Positions 45,184 through 56,445 of a stretch of DNA of 64,000 bases are shown here, in pieces. The first letter of the stretch is position 1; each line of letters begins with the position of its first letter. Under the pieces are notes generated by a model. It had not been told where the DNA came from. It did no database searches and was given only the letters and a program-made list of their open reading frames with translations. The position numbers were made by a program, and so were the translations under genes. The stretch comes from Adiantum capillus-veneris (taxonomy: Eukaryota > Streptophyta > Polypodiopsida > Polypodiales > Pteridaceae): NCBI GenBank assembly GCA_014529385.2, contig CM043944.1:51891268-51955267 (forward strand), written 5' to 3'.

Positions 45184-47206
45184 ACACACACACCTTGGGG
45201 AGGTGCTGCCGGCACACATAGCTTTTGGAGAAGAAGCAAAGGAGGGAAGTGCTGCCCGATTCTCATCTCCAGGACTCCATTGGATCAGAAATTCGAGTAG
45301 ATTTCAGCCCCTAATCACGGTAATATCGATTTAATTTATGCTTTTCTGCAAATCTCTTCATCATTCTCTTAATTCCTACTCTACTATTATGCTTAATCAT
45401 AATTAAATTACTCAATAGCTGCTCTCCAATTCTCCATATCATTATTCTATTACATAATCATCATCCAACAGTTAATTATGCAATCCATTAATCTCTCCTA
45501 ATCATAGATTAATGCATGATTAGTAAGCAGAAATCTTCCGCTAGTCATCATAGTAAATAATTATCAAGCCGGTAATGATGTGGGATTGGTCATTTTCATC
45601 CTATTACCACACAATGTTTGAGTAGCTAAATTAGATTCAATCTGTTCATAGATTAGGATGTAATTAAGGAAATTTAATCCGTCATTAATCCACTAGGAAG
45701 GGAATTTCCTCTCACCTATGCATACGGTAATTATGCATCTACTCACATTAGGAAGGTGATTGAGTATGTCTAATTCACTCTCTAGTAAATTGATTAAGTA
45801 AAATCGAAAAATTCTAATTACCTAGGTCAACTGATTAACTTTAGAGCCAGTTCCCATAGAACAAGTAAGGTATTATCCATAAAATTGCTATGTCTTGAAG
45901 GAAGTCTGACCCTCGTACAAGAGGGATTGTTCAGTGATTCTAATTAGTCATCTTGATTGTTATGGCACTCTCGGACATTAGTTCTTTTCTCCAAGTTTAT
46001 CAATTAAGTAGTGAGTATAAAATGGCCCCGATAAAGAGAACTCGATTCGGTGGTGCCCACGACCGCAAGGCGGGAACAAGCAACGTCAACGGGAAAGGGA
46101 AAGCTCCCATGGACGACCAAGTACCGGCCATCTCACGAGCCAATGACGACGAAATGGAGGAGGTAGGTCACATTTTAAATTCAAGTTGTTTAATTTAACA
46201 TTGCATACGATAAGTTAGGAAAGAACATATCCCTAAACATGTTGGAGAAATCCGATGGAAACCTTGGCATTTGAATTCAATTGTATATTAAATTCTAAGG
46301 TTGATGGATATATTGTTTGAAATAGGAAAGAATGTCTGTTAGGGAAAATTTAGCTCAGCATGTTCATTTCTATTTCCAATGTTGATACTAGTCTGAACCC
46401 CCTCCTGATCACAGGGGACAGAGTTCCTAGTTAAGGGCTCTTGAATCCACGTCTGTTGGTTAAGTGGTGGGAACCCACGTCTTGCTTTCTATGCGGTGGG
46501 AATGTCCATGTCATGCTTTCTATACGGTGGACATACCTGGTTGTATGGGCAGCTAGGCGACAACGGGAGGAGTAAAATCTCGCTGGAGGGAGGATGTTGT
46601 ACCTCCAAAACATTGGAATTTAAATGAATAAGTTGAGTAGAATTTTTACTAGAGTTACTGTCTTGGTGCCTCTTTGCAATATTGGTTGAAGGAATGTCTT
46701 AAAGAACCTTGTGATTCGGAATCTAATTAAGGAATTTTTATGTTGAACAACCATTGTGGTAGTATTTAGGACACACAAGGAAGTGTGAGTGTGGGGGTGG
46801 AAAGTGGGGGCTTGGCTCATGTTGCCAATGCCTATGAGAAGGGTGGTCCCGATTGGTCGGGAACTCTCCGTCCCCATAAGTGCAATAAGAACGTTAGTAT
46901 TACTCATTGCCCCTAGAGCGGTAAGGTCTCAAGTGTACGTGTCTCTGAATCATGGGGAAAAAGGCACACGGGACTTCTATCCTCTTGGAAGGTGGGTCTT
47001 AGGATCGCTAGATAAGTTAATCACGCTTCCCCTGCGGGGTGGAACTAGATCTCGATACTAGTAGACTCGAACTCGACGCACTTTGTGATGAGAGATTGTC
47101 CGCTAGATGAACCATAAACCACTTTGTTTGCTTCCGCTGTAGATCTAGTGGCCACCAGGTTTACCATCAGATCCGTCGTTTGAGACGACGAGGTGGGGAC
47201 CTCACA
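44393..47206 (+). repeat. 3' LTR of the gag-only gypsy element (2814 bp)
   Basis: Collinear with 39901-42755 with scattered differences. It includes the TATA-like CTATTTAAG and a (CA)n run at 45065-45190. Ends CTCACA; GTTGT follows. Confidence 0.9.
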
Positions 47207-47211
47207 GTTGT

Positions 47212-48219
47212 CGCGTTTTTTCTCGCCATTGGTAGCTCGGTCTGCTTGGTGCATGGTTTTTGAGAGTCTGTTGAGACTTAACTCGCCACTGTTTGATTGG
47301 TTTTGCGTTGTGTGGGGAAGATAAGTCTTTCTTTTTCTTCCAAACCCTTTTTATGTTAGGTTCCCTGATCATAGATGCTCCATTCTATGCTCGAATCCTT
47401 GGAACCGTCTTCTGCTTCTTTGGTGAAGTTTTAGGCACTCAGATCTGATTTGGTTTATCCACAAGTTGTGCTTTTGGTATCCAAATTTTCCTGACTCCTT
47501 GCATGCTACTTGTAGCATTTGTTTGTCGAGGGGATGGAGAAGATTTGTTTCGTGGATTGGTCCTCTGATTGCACCTTTTCCATTCCTCTTTGCTTGGTGC
47601 AATGGGAACAATGAGTTGCCCTCCTTTAAGTGATAGCTTTAACTGATTTGTATCCCAATCTGGTACTGCTTTCTATGTTCGCTTCCAAGGAATACCAAGA
47701 ATCATGGTCTCATTCATGTGTTCATCTGGCAAGAATACAAACTGATACAGACATTAACATCCATGTACTACCACGTTCAAGTTGACCACTCCCAATGTTG
47801 GAGTCGGGTTCTTGTTGCATCCTTTGATTGTCGTTATTCCTGCGGTCAATGCTTGACTTGTTCCTTTCTTGTATGTGGAATAACTGAATTCACTCTAGCT
47901 TCTGTGTCTACCAAAGCATTGGTTCTATATTGTTGAGCTGTACTTTGATGCGCAGATCCATTCCATCTAACCAGTCGTCATCTGTTGAAACTGCGTCTTT
48001 AGGTAATTTCGATTGTCGATCATCTATTTCCAAAGTGTTGATGGGAATCGGTATCTGTTGATTCTTGAGAGCGGCTTTACGCGTGAGTACCAAAGTCTAG
48101 CTTCCTCTTGGGCTTCATCAATAACCTGTTGTCGCTTGATCTTCCTTTGTTTGGATGCATGCATTTTCTCTATAAATTCATTGGTTAGTGGAAAATTGTA
48201 TTTCTTTAAACGACATCCA
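47212..48219 (-). pseudogene. Gypsy Gag end and protease remnant, part 1
   Basis: From 48219 downward the reading gives IEKMHASKQRKIKRQQVIDE, VLTRKAALKNQQIPIPINTL, then DWLDGMDLRIKVQLNNIEP. After stops come a protease-like DTEARVNSVIPHTRKEQ and frames near 47369-47611. VLTRK..K before a protease is a familiar gypsy arrangement. It is probably continuous with the gag at 57566-59269, from which the old copia insertion separates it, and with 39590-39900 on the other side of the gag-only element. Confidence 0.5.
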
Positions 48220-48446
48220 TGTTACCATATACATGTGGTAGTGATGTGTGTGAACACACTAGCACCACCGAGGCATTTTTTCCCTCTTTAGGAGGTTTTT
48301 TCCCTCGAGCATTGTATATACGCCCATCACTGTGGGGCTATCTATCTTTCCATTGCATACTAAGAAACACACTCTCTATTGTATGCCTTGAGCTTCCTTT
48401 GTCTTCCTTAAGTTGTGTGTGTTTCTCTGCAACCCTAATTCCAACA
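48220..48446 (+). mobile_element. 5' LTR of the older copia element
   Basis: 227 bp from TGTTACCATATACATG to ATTCCAACA, followed by a PBS. The 3' LTR is missing because the element is broken off at about 57565. Confidence 0.75.
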
Positions 48447-48448
48447 AT

Positions 48449-48460
48449 TGGTATCAGAGC
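48449..48460 (+). other. Primer-binding site, initiator-Met tRNA type
   Basis: TGGTATCAGAGC, after LTR end CCAACA plus AT. Confidence 0.9.
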
Positions 48461-48786
48461 AGGTTGCGTCCTCTCGGGCTTAGTCGCCAGCTGCTCCACT
48501 ACACGCCTGCTCACTTTTTCCGATTTGAGTGAGCTTTGGCAAGCGTTCGCAACTCAAAAAATACTTCGGGCTTTGATTTTTGATTCGGGCTCATTTCGGC
48601 CTCCATTTCCACTACAGACAGTACTGCATAGGCTATTTCGTCATTTTGTGCAGAGTTTTTGTCAGTGCCGTTTTCTGCATAACAGGTGCCTTATAGTCTT
48701 CTACGGTTTGTGCTATATAGCACGTGTTGTTCCCGCTCCATTTCTCCTATTTTCGGGCAGTTTTCACATCGGGTGCATCATTTACC

Positions 48787-51136
48787 ATGGCTGACAACAA
48801 CAACACAGATGTGTTCAAGATGTTTGCTGCTGAGGACAGGTTGGATGGGGACAATTACCCTCTGCGGGCTTATATGATGCAACACGTTCTTGTGTCAAAG
48901 GGCGTCTAGAATATTGTGCAGGGCATTGATGTACATCCTGGTTCTGAGGATGTAGGCAATGTTGAGGATGTTGCATGCCTTGCAGCAAGGATTGCTGCTG
49001 TTAGAGTTGTTTTGCCTACGACAGAACAAGCTCGTTGGGATGTTAAGGATGCGTAGGCTCATGCATTGATTGTGTTGTCTGTGAAGCACACCATTGTTCC
49101 TCATATCCATTCAGCAAAATCTGCAAAACAGGCTTGGGATATTTTGGCTGGTCTTTATGCAAGTCGCAATGAGGCTAAAATTGCTTTGCTGCGTAAAGAG
49201 CTGGAGTCGAAGATTATGCATGAGAAAGATGATATGGACACTTTCCTTGCTAGTATCAAGGATATCAATGAGCAACTTATATCTGCAAAAGAATTCATTT
49301 CAGACAGTTCCCTTGTGCAGACTATTCTTGATGCCTTACCAGATTCTTACCATACTTTTGCTAGTACTTGGAGACTTATGACCCAAGGAAATCTAGAAGT
49401 TGTCAAGTTTGATACATTATGCACATTGCTGTTACAAGAGTCAATTTCTTGAAAAAATAGGACTAGACAACGTGCAGTTGAACAGGATTTTATTGCTTCT
49501 CAAAGAAAGGGCGGTAACAGCAATGCAGCCACTCCTTATGGTTCTGCTGCGAGTGGCAAAACTTCTGTTCCTAATGCTTTTGCTGGCAACAATTCATCAA
49601 GTAATTCTGGTGACAAGGTAAAAAAGAAGATGCGTTGCCATTATTGTAAAGCTAATGATCACTTGATCAAGTCGTGCCCTAAGTTGAAGGCCAAAGAGGC
49701 TAAGAAGAAAGAGGGTGGTTCCACTGCAAATGCTGGTTCCACTACAAATGCAGCCATTGTTGAGTCTTCTATGAAACGAGACCGTGATGTTGAAGTTGAT
49801 GCAGAATGGGCTTTTAGCGCAGAGTGCACTTACAATCCTGCTGTCCATGATGCATGCTTGTCAGTTACTGCAGATTCACATTTGTGGTATTTCGATAGTG
49901 GTGCTACAAAGCACATTACCTCACATCGTGAATTTTTTACCTCTCTCGAGTCTGTCCCTCATGGGAATTCTGTCACTTGTGCCAACAATGCCTCTTATCC
50001 AGTTCAGGGAGTTGGAAAGATTGTGCTCACTACTGCTAATGGCAGTTCCTTCACACTTGTTGATGCACTTTATGTACCTGGGATCAAGAAGAATCTCTTG
50101 TCTGTATCCGCACTTGCTAGACTTGGACTTGTAGTCAAATTTGTGGATGACAGATGTACATCTCATGATCTCAGTTTTGGTGATGAAATTGTCGCATCTG
50201 GACTTTTGTGCCGTGGGTTGTATAAGCTCACTTTGTATGACAAGTGTGGAAAAAATTTTGCAAATGCTGTTGCAGATTCAAGGTCTATTTCAGATGCAAA
50301 ACTTTGGCATGCACGTTTTGGTCATCTGAATTTTGCCAGTTTGTTGCGTTTGCAGAAATTTGATATGGTTGTTTCTTTGCCGCCTCTTAAAGCACCTGTC
50401 AAACATGTTTGTGAAGGCTGTATTTTGGGTAAGATGCAACGTTCTAAGTTTCCAAAGGATGGTTCAGTTCGGGCCACATGGTGGTTGTAGCTTGTGCATA
50501 CTGATGTTTGTGGACCCATGCAAACTCCGTTCTTGGGCAATTATCTGTACTTCGTGACTTTCATTGATGATTACTCCATGCATGCATGGGTATTTCTGCT
50601 GAAAGCGAAGTCCGAAGTTTTTATGTGCTTCAAACAATTTCTAGCTATGGCTGAAAATTTCTCGAAATGTACTATGGGCACCCTCCGTTCTGATCGAGGG
50701 GGGGAGTATATGTCTCATGAATTTAATGCATTTTTGGCTAGTCGTGGGATAAAAAACAATCTATAGTGCCTTATACACCTCAACAAAATGGTGTTGCTGA
50801 GAGGAAAAACAAGTCACTGACGAAAATGGCACGATGTATGGTCAAAAGTCAAGCTTTGCCGCATTCTTTTTGGCTTGAGGCCATCATGTGTGCCGCTTAT
50901 GTACTTAACAGGTGTCCTATGAAAGCTTTGCAGTCTATTACTCTATATGAAGCATGGCATGATAGAAAGCCTTCTATTGAGCATGTGCGTGTTTTTGGCT
51001 GTTTGGCATATGCTTTGGTGCCACAACCACAGCGCAGAAAATTGGATGATAAGGCTGCCAAATGTATTTCTGTTTGTTATAGTGCCAAAAGAAAAGGTTG
51101 CAGGTTGTATCATCCGCAAACAAAACGTATTCTGGT
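48787..51136 (+). pseudogene. Older copia Gag-PR-integrase, 5' part
   Basis: Reads as one copia polyprotein with in-frame stops near 48907, 49054, 49450 and 50488 and a frameshift near 50764. In order: Gag (MADNNNTDVFKMFAAEDRLD ... QAWDILAGLYASRNEAKIAL), knuckle CHYCKANDHLIKSC (about 49636), protease WYFDSGATKHITSHREFF (about 49890), pre-integrase LWHARFGHLNFASLL with HHCC residues, and integrase with catalytic Asp in VHTDVCGP, Asp in RSDRGGEY and Glu in NGVAERKN. It stops at 51136, where a younger copia element inserted. Confidence 0.88.
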
Positions 51137-51355
51137 TGTTGGGATTAAAGCCCAAGTGGCCTCTTATGCGGATATGGCCGGCCGCCCGCCTAACTCACTT
51201 ACCTCTAACTCTTTGTATATACTAACATATTCTTTGTGAATACTAAGGATTTGGGAGATAACCCTTCTAACATCTCTCTGCGTACTGTACTGTGTAAGCT
51301 CACTGTGTGTGTGTGTGAGAGAGAGAGTCGACCCACGCTCCGCTCCGCGACTTCA
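51137..51355 (+). repeat. 5' LTR of the young copia element
   Basis: TGTTGGGATTAAAGC to CCGCGACTTCA. It contains a short GT/GA run near 51306-51328. Confidence 0.95.
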
Positions 51356-51357
51356 AT

Positions 51358-51369
51358 TGGTATCAGAGC
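51358..51369 (+). other. Primer-binding site, initiator-Met tRNA type
   Basis: TGGTATCAGAGC two bases after LTR end TTCA. A 1.0 kb noncoding leader follows to 52386. Confidence 0.93.
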
Positions 51370-52386
51370 CTTGGTTCAGTGCGGATTTGCGCAATCGCGC
51401 GCGCGCGCACTTTTCCGGCAGATTCTGGATCCGGAGTTCGAAAATTCACACTCGGCGTTCCGGGAGCGTTTCCAGTAGGCGACCTGGAGTTTTACCCCCC
51501 TTTCGAAGCCGTTTATGCCCTCAGAATTTCGTTCTGAGCACTACAGCAGAAGATAGATTTCAGCCGCAAAGAAATCCGTCTTGTGTAGATTGGCAAGCAG
51601 GAGGTGGTCGACATCAATATCGACATCGACATACATCACTTATTCGTCTTCAGAGCATCATCTATAGACCAGGTACACATATATATCATCAGATATATAT
51701 ATTGCAGTCTGCATTGCTACTTCTTGTGCTTGCCAGGTTCCAGGGGAGGTGTGGCCATACGACGGCTTGACACCACTGGCATGTATTGCAGATTGATGTA
51801 CTGTGATTGTGGGTCTGCTAGTTGTGAGTCACGCTAGCAGACAGACCGCCGCAGCGGTCATAGGACAGTGATTGGTCTATTATAGGATGTATGCTAGTTC
51901 TGGGCAGTTTGCTGAGCCATCTGAGAGGGTCGTGTGTGAGGTTTTTTGAAGCCAAGCACTGGGGGCTGGGTTACCCAGTGTGAGGTGGATTAGGTTGCTG
52001 GAGTTCCCCTCTACACGCATCCTCTTCGGCGACTTTTATCCCTTAGGATGTATGACTTTGTGTAGACACTGGATTGCATCTTATGCGTCAGGCCGTTGAG
52101 GCATTGTTCAGAGTTCAGTCTTGAGACAGATACAGGTTCTGTCATCGCCCAGAGAGGAGACAGTGTATGCTTACAGGATTTGTCACTGGTCAGCTATTTA
52201 TGATTGTTTTTGAGCTATCTTTTGGTTCCCAGAGCTCAGTTTACAGGGGAGACTCTGTCAAAAATTTTCAAAATACTGATAGTTCCTGAGGAGAGGTGTT
52301 CAGCTTGTTGATTATAGCTTGTTTACTGTGTACAAAGGCCAGTTTACAGGGGAAACTCTGTCGGATTTTTCTCAGGAGTAAACAGT

Positions 52387-53403
52387 TTGGCAGATATGAC
52401 ATCTTCTCACAGTGAGACTCTTTACAACATAAAGAAGCTGGATGGCACAAACTTTCCATTCTGGAAGAAGCAGATTTGGCAGGTTTTGGTGCAGAAAAAA
52501 CAAGTGAAGCCACTGAAGCTCAAAGGGGAGAGACCAGAATTTATGGCTCAAGATGAGTGGGAAGAGCTTGACGAGTTAGCTTGTTCCACAATCATGCTGA
52601 CACTGGCAGAAAATGTTTACTTCAACGTAGCAGAAGAGACTACAGCGTATGGCGTATGGCAAAAGCTATGTGATATGTACGAGAAACAAAGTGCTGCTTC
52701 TCAGATTTACTGGCTCAAGAAATTGGTGGATTTGAAGATGAAGGAAGGGACAGCCATGTCAAATCATCTGAATGAATTTCACTCAATTTTCAGCCAGTTA
52801 ACAGCACAAGAGATAGTCTTTCCAGATTCAGTGAAGGCTATGTTTCTCTTAATCACTTTGCCAGACAGTTGGGATATTTTTCGTACAGCGTTAAGTAATT
52901 CTGTCGCGCCAGAAGGTCTTACAAGTGCCAATGTAGAAGGCAGCTTGCTCACAGAGGAAGTGAACAGGAAGAACATTGACAAAGGCAAAGGCAATAGTGC
53001 TTTGGTCGTTCGAGGGAGACAACAGTTTAAAGAGAAGAAGGGTAAGAAGGCACAAAACCGAAGTAAGTCTCGTGATTCGAAGTCAAAGGATGACATAGAA
53101 TGCTACCATTGTGGCAAGAAGGGTCACATGAAGCGAGACTGTACGAAGTGGAAACAAGAAAAAGGCAAAACAAAGAGTTTTGAGCAAGATGAAAAGAAGA
53201 GTTCAGTGAAGATTGAAGAGGTGAATGTCACAGGATCTGGTTCAGACAGTGATTCTGGTATAGCAGCTGGTGACATCTTCCTTACAAGCAATCTTGATTC
53301 TGTTTTCTTGACTGCAGAGGATGGACATGCTATGAGTGATTGGATTATCGACTCAGGGGCATCTTTACATGTTTCTCCGCACAAAGAGTGGTTTACATCA
53401 TAA
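52387..53403 (+). CDS. Copia Gag and protease N-terminal part (ends at a TAA)
   Basis: 338 codons. The start MADMTSSHSETLYNIKKLDG is the first Met of a copia Gag. The core runs through GTNFPFWKKQIWQVLVQKKQ, WQKLCDMYEKQSAASQIYWL and LLITLPDSWDIFRTALSNSV. The knuckle CYHCGKKGHMKRDC is near residue 240. The protease site WIIDSGASLHVSPHKEWF is at about 319-336 with an intact DSG. The TAA at 53401 comes right after this motif, and the same frame continues without a break for 985 codons. Gag builds the particle and packages RNA; the protease would cleave the polyprotein. The stop may be a recent null mutation, or a device limiting Pol. Confidence 0.92.
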   Translation: MADMTSSHSETLYNIKKLDGTNFPFWKKQIWQVLVQKKQVKPLKLKGERPEFMAQDEWEELDELACSTIMLTLAENVYFNVAEETTAYGVWQKLCDMYEKQSAASQIYWLKKLVDLKMKEGTAMSNHLNEFHSIFSQLTAQEIVFPDSVKAMFLLITLPDSWDIFRTALSNSVAPEGLTSANVEGSLLTEEVNRKNIDKGKGNSALVVRGRQQFKEKKGKKAQNRSKSRDSKSKDDIECYHCGKKGHMKRDCTKWKQEKGKTKSFEQDEKKSSVKIEEVNVTGSGSDSDSGIAAGDIFLTSNLDSVFLTAEDGHAMSDWIIDSGASLHVSPHKEWFTS

Positions 53404-56361
53404 GTGGCTACTAAAGATTATGTCAGACTTGGCAATGAGCAGGTTTGTGACATACTTGGAGTGGGAGATGTGCAGTTGAAGTTTCAGAATGGCTCTTCTT
53501 TATGGCTCAAGAATGTCAGACATGTTCCAGCAATCCGAAAGAGCTTGATTAGTACAGGGAAGTTGGATGATGCGGGTTATGTGACAGTTTTTGGGAACAG
53601 CGCTTGGAAGATCTCCAAAGGTTCGATGACTGTAGCACATGGCAGCAAGTCAGGAACTCTGTACACTTTACATGTTTCAGAGGTTAAAAACCATGTAATT
53701 AATGTGATTGAGCAGCCAAGTGTGTCACTGTGGCATCGTAGGTTGGGACATATGTCAAAAAGAGGAATGGAAATACTTTCTCATTATGGTTATTTGCCTG
53801 GCTTTTCATTTCAAGATTTCGAGTTTTGTGAGCATTGTGTTTATGGTAAGCAAACACAGGAACCGCACAGATCAAAGAGGAATCGTAGGGACGAACGGTT
53901 AGCTCTTGTACACAGTGACCTATGCGGACCAATGCCTAGTTTGTCACTAGGGGGAGCAGCGTACTTTTGTACATTCATAGATGACTATTCTCGCAAAGTA
54001 TGGGTTTACTTCTTGAAGCACAAGGATGAGGTGCTCAAGGTCTTTAAGACATTCTTGCAGCTGGTGGAGAATCAGAGTGGTCAGAAGCTGAAGTGCTTGA
54101 GAACTGACAATGGTGGAGAGTACGTTTCCAAAGCTTTTCAAGACTTTTGTCAAGAAAAAGGGATTAAGCGGGAACTTACTGCACCATATAATCCTTCACA
54201 GAATGGGGTTGCAGAACGTATGAATAGGACCATACAAGAGAAGGTCAGAAGCATGTTGTCAAATGCTGAGTTGCCTGATGGATTTTGGGCGGAAGCAGTG
54301 GCTACAGCAGTCCATTTGATCAACAGGTCTCCTAGTAGGGTTCTGGATAAGAGTGCAGTGGCCGAGATGCTATGGACAGGCAAGGCACCTTCGTATAAGC
54401 ATCTCAGAGTCTTTGGTTGTGAAGCTTATAGCCATATTCCTAAGGAGTTCAGAAATAAGTTAGAACCAAAGAGCAAGAAGTGTATATTTCTTGGCTACGG
54501 AGAATCGGGCGAGATGGGTTACCGGCTTTGGGATCCTGAGTCCAGAAAGCTTATTCGTAGCAATGATGTGCATTTCAATGAAGCCAAGTTTCACGCTAAG
54601 CCAGAGAAGACAGAGGAGATCAGAAGAGTTGTCTTCAGGGAAGATGGACCTAGTGCTAGCACATCAAGACAGCATGGTCAGGCTCAGGAACAGCCTATAG
54701 TGGCTAGAGAGGCAGAATCAATTGTGGTGAGACGTTCTGAGCGTGTCTCCAAACCACCTGATCGTTATGTGCCATCTCTAAATTATGTCATGCTCACAGA
54801 TTGCGGAGAACCATCTTGTTACAAGGAAGCATTACAAGTGGTTGACTCGAAAAAATGGCAGTTGGCCATGCAGTCAGAGATGACAGCTCTGCATAAAAAC
54901 CAGACATGGAAGTTGGTTAAATTACCACAGGGCAAAAAGGCTCTACCTTGTAAATGGGTTTACAGGTATAAGATCACCGCTCATGATAGTCAGCCAAAGT
55001 ACAAAGCAAGGCTTGTTGCCAAGGGCTTTAAGCAAGAACAAGGCATTGACTTTGATGAAGTCTTCTCTCCAGTGGTTAAGATGACTACATTGAGATGCTT
55101 TCTTGCATTGGTTGCTATATTGGATTTGGTGTTGCACCAAATGGATGTCAAGACAACGTTCTTGCATGGTGATTTAGATGTGGAAATTTACATGCAGCAG
55201 CCAGAAGGGTTTGTTGAGAAAGGCATGGAACATTTGGTATGCCAGTTGTTAAAGAGTCTTTATGGCTTAAAACAATCACCGAGGGCATGGTACCATAAGT
55301 TCCACCAGTTTATGCTTTCTCAAGGCTACAAACGTAGTGAGTTCGATCACTGTCTATATACAAAGAAGGCTAAGGATGGCAGTTGGCTGATCCTTATTTT
55401 GTATGTGGATGACATGTTGATTGCCGGCCAACACTTGGAAGAAATTTCAGCTTTGAAGTCAAAGATGGCAAAATCGTTTGACATGAAAGACATGGGTGAG
55501 GCAAGTCATATACTTGGTATGCGCATTCAGAGAGACAGATCAAAGAAGTTGATTTGGTTATCTCAAACAGAGTATATTGACAAGGTTTTGCAATGTTTCA
55601 ATATGGAGAAGGGAAAGGCATTGAGTGTTCCATTGCCACCATATGTGAAACTTAGCAAACAAGATTGTCCTGTGTCTGAGGAAGAAAAGGCTGAAATGGA
55701 TAAGATTCCATATGCGTCTGCAGTGGGTAGTTTGATGTATGCAATGATTGCTACACGTCCGGATATTGCATTTGCAGTGGGAGTGGTTAGCAGATATATG
55801 TCAAATCCCGGCAAGAAACATTGGGAGGCAGTGAAAGGTATCATGAGATACTTAAAACATACAAAGAGTATGCGCATATGCTATGGTAGTCAGGATTTGA
55901 GTGTCAGAGGATACACTGACTCAGATTATGCAGGAGACTTGGATAAGAGGAGATCTACATCAGGCTATGTCTTTACATTGGCTGGAGGTGCCATATCATG
56001 GCGATCTCGATTACAAGATTGTGTTACGCAGTCTACTACAGAAGCTGAGTATGTTGCAGCAAATGAGGCATGCAAAGAAGCTATTTGGCTTGGTAGATTG
56101 GTTGCAGACTTGGGAATCAATGCAGATATGCCAGAGTTATATTGTGATAGTCAAAGTGCTATACAATTGGCAAAGAATCCAGTGTTCCATTCGAAGACTA
56201 AGCATATTGATGTGAAGTATCACTTCATTAGGGAAGTACTTGAAGACAAGCAGATACAACTGCTGAAGATCCACACCAAGGACAATCCTGCTGATCTACT
56301 CACAAAGGGACTTCCAGGAGAGGGCTTTGTGCATTGTCGTGAGTTATTGGGCATTGGATAG
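53404..56361 (+). CDS. Copia Pol: rest of protease, integrase, RT, RNase H
   Basis: 985 codons in frame with the upstream Gag, counted from GTG at 53404. Pre-integrase zinc residues lie in LWHRRLGHMSKRG (from about 109) and CEHC (142-145). Integrase triad: D172 (HSDLCGP), D235 (RTDNGGEY), E271 (NGVAERMN), a D,D-35-E spacing. RT catalytic residues: D581 (HQMDVKTTF) and D669-D670 (LYVDDML). RNase H acidic residues: D839 (YTDSDYAGD), E880 (TEAEYVA), D915 (YCDSQSA). The C-terminus DNPADLLTKGLPGEG is typical. All catalytic residues expected of copia are present, so apart from the upstream TAA the enzyme set looks functional. It would act on its own RNA and possibly on non-autonomous relatives. Confidence 0.95.
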   Translation: MATKDYVRLGNEQVCDILGVGDVQLKFQNGSSLWLKNVRHVPAIRKSLISTGKLDDAGYVTVFGNSAWKISKGSMTVAHGSKSGTLYTLHVSEVKNHVINVIEQPSVSLWHRRLGHMSKRGMEILSHYGYLPGFSFQDFEFCEHCVYGKQTQEPHRSKRNRRDERLALVHSDLCGPMPSLSLGGAAYFCTFIDDYSRKVWVYFLKHKDEVLKVFKTFLQLVENQSGQKLKCLRTDNGGEYVSKAFQDFCQEKGIKRELTAPYNPSQNGVAERMNRTIQEKVRSMLSNAELPDGFWAEAVATAVHLINRSPSRVLDKSAVAEMLWTGKAPSYKHLRVFGCEAYSHIPKEFRNKLEPKSKKCIFLGYGESGEMGYRLWDPESRKLIRSNDVHFNEAKFHAKPEKTEEIRRVVFREDGPSASTSRQHGQAQEQPIVAREAESIVVRRSERVSKPPDRYVPSLNYVMLTDCGEPSCYKEALQVVDSKKWQLAMQSEMTALHKNQTWKLVKLPQGKKALPCKWVYRYKITAHDSQPKYKARLVAKGFKQEQGIDFDEVFSPVVKMTTLRCFLALVAILDLVLHQMDVKTTFLHGDLDVEIYMQQPEGFVEKGMEHLVCQLLKSLYGLKQSPRAWYHKFHQFMLSQGYKRSEFDHCLYTKKAKDGSWLILILYVDDMLIAGQHLEEISALKSKMAKSFDMKDMGEASHILGMRIQRDRSKKLIWLSQTEYIDKVLQCFNMEKGKALSVPLPPYVKLSKQDCPVSEEEKAEMDKIPYASAVGSLMYAMIATRPDIAFAVGVVSRYMSNPGKKHWEAVKGIMRYLKHTKSMRICYGSQDLSVRGYTDSDYAGDLDKRRSTSGYVFTLAGGAISWRSRLQDCVTQSTTEAEYVAANEACKEAIWLGRLVADLGINADMPELYCDSQSAIQLAKNPVFHSKTKHIDVKYHFIREVLEDKQIQLLKIHTKDNPADLLTKGLPGEGFVHCRELLGIG

Positions 56362-56434
56362 ATGGCAGCCATGTAAATCTTTGTACATTTATGTTCATAG
56401 ATTTACAGTTACTTAAAGTGCCACATTGGACTTT

Positions 56435-56445
56435 AAGTGGGAGGT
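56435..56445 (+). other. Polypurine tract
   Basis: AAGTGGGAGGT directly before the 3' LTR start TGTTGGG. Confidence 0.9.

Larger units (their letters stand above)
39901..47206 (+). mobile_element. Gag-only non-autonomous gypsy element, complete
   Basis: Two long LTRs (39901-42755 and 44393-47206) begin TGTAAGGTCTCC and end CCTCACA. They enclose only 1.64 kb, with PBS, a Gag frame, a short pol remnant and a polypurine tract. The perfect duplication GTTGT flanks it (39896-39900, 47207-47211). LTRs differ by scattered substitutions and indels, so it is older than the two copia insertions. The lack of PR, RT, RNase H and integrase makes it dependent on another element. Confidence 0.92.
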
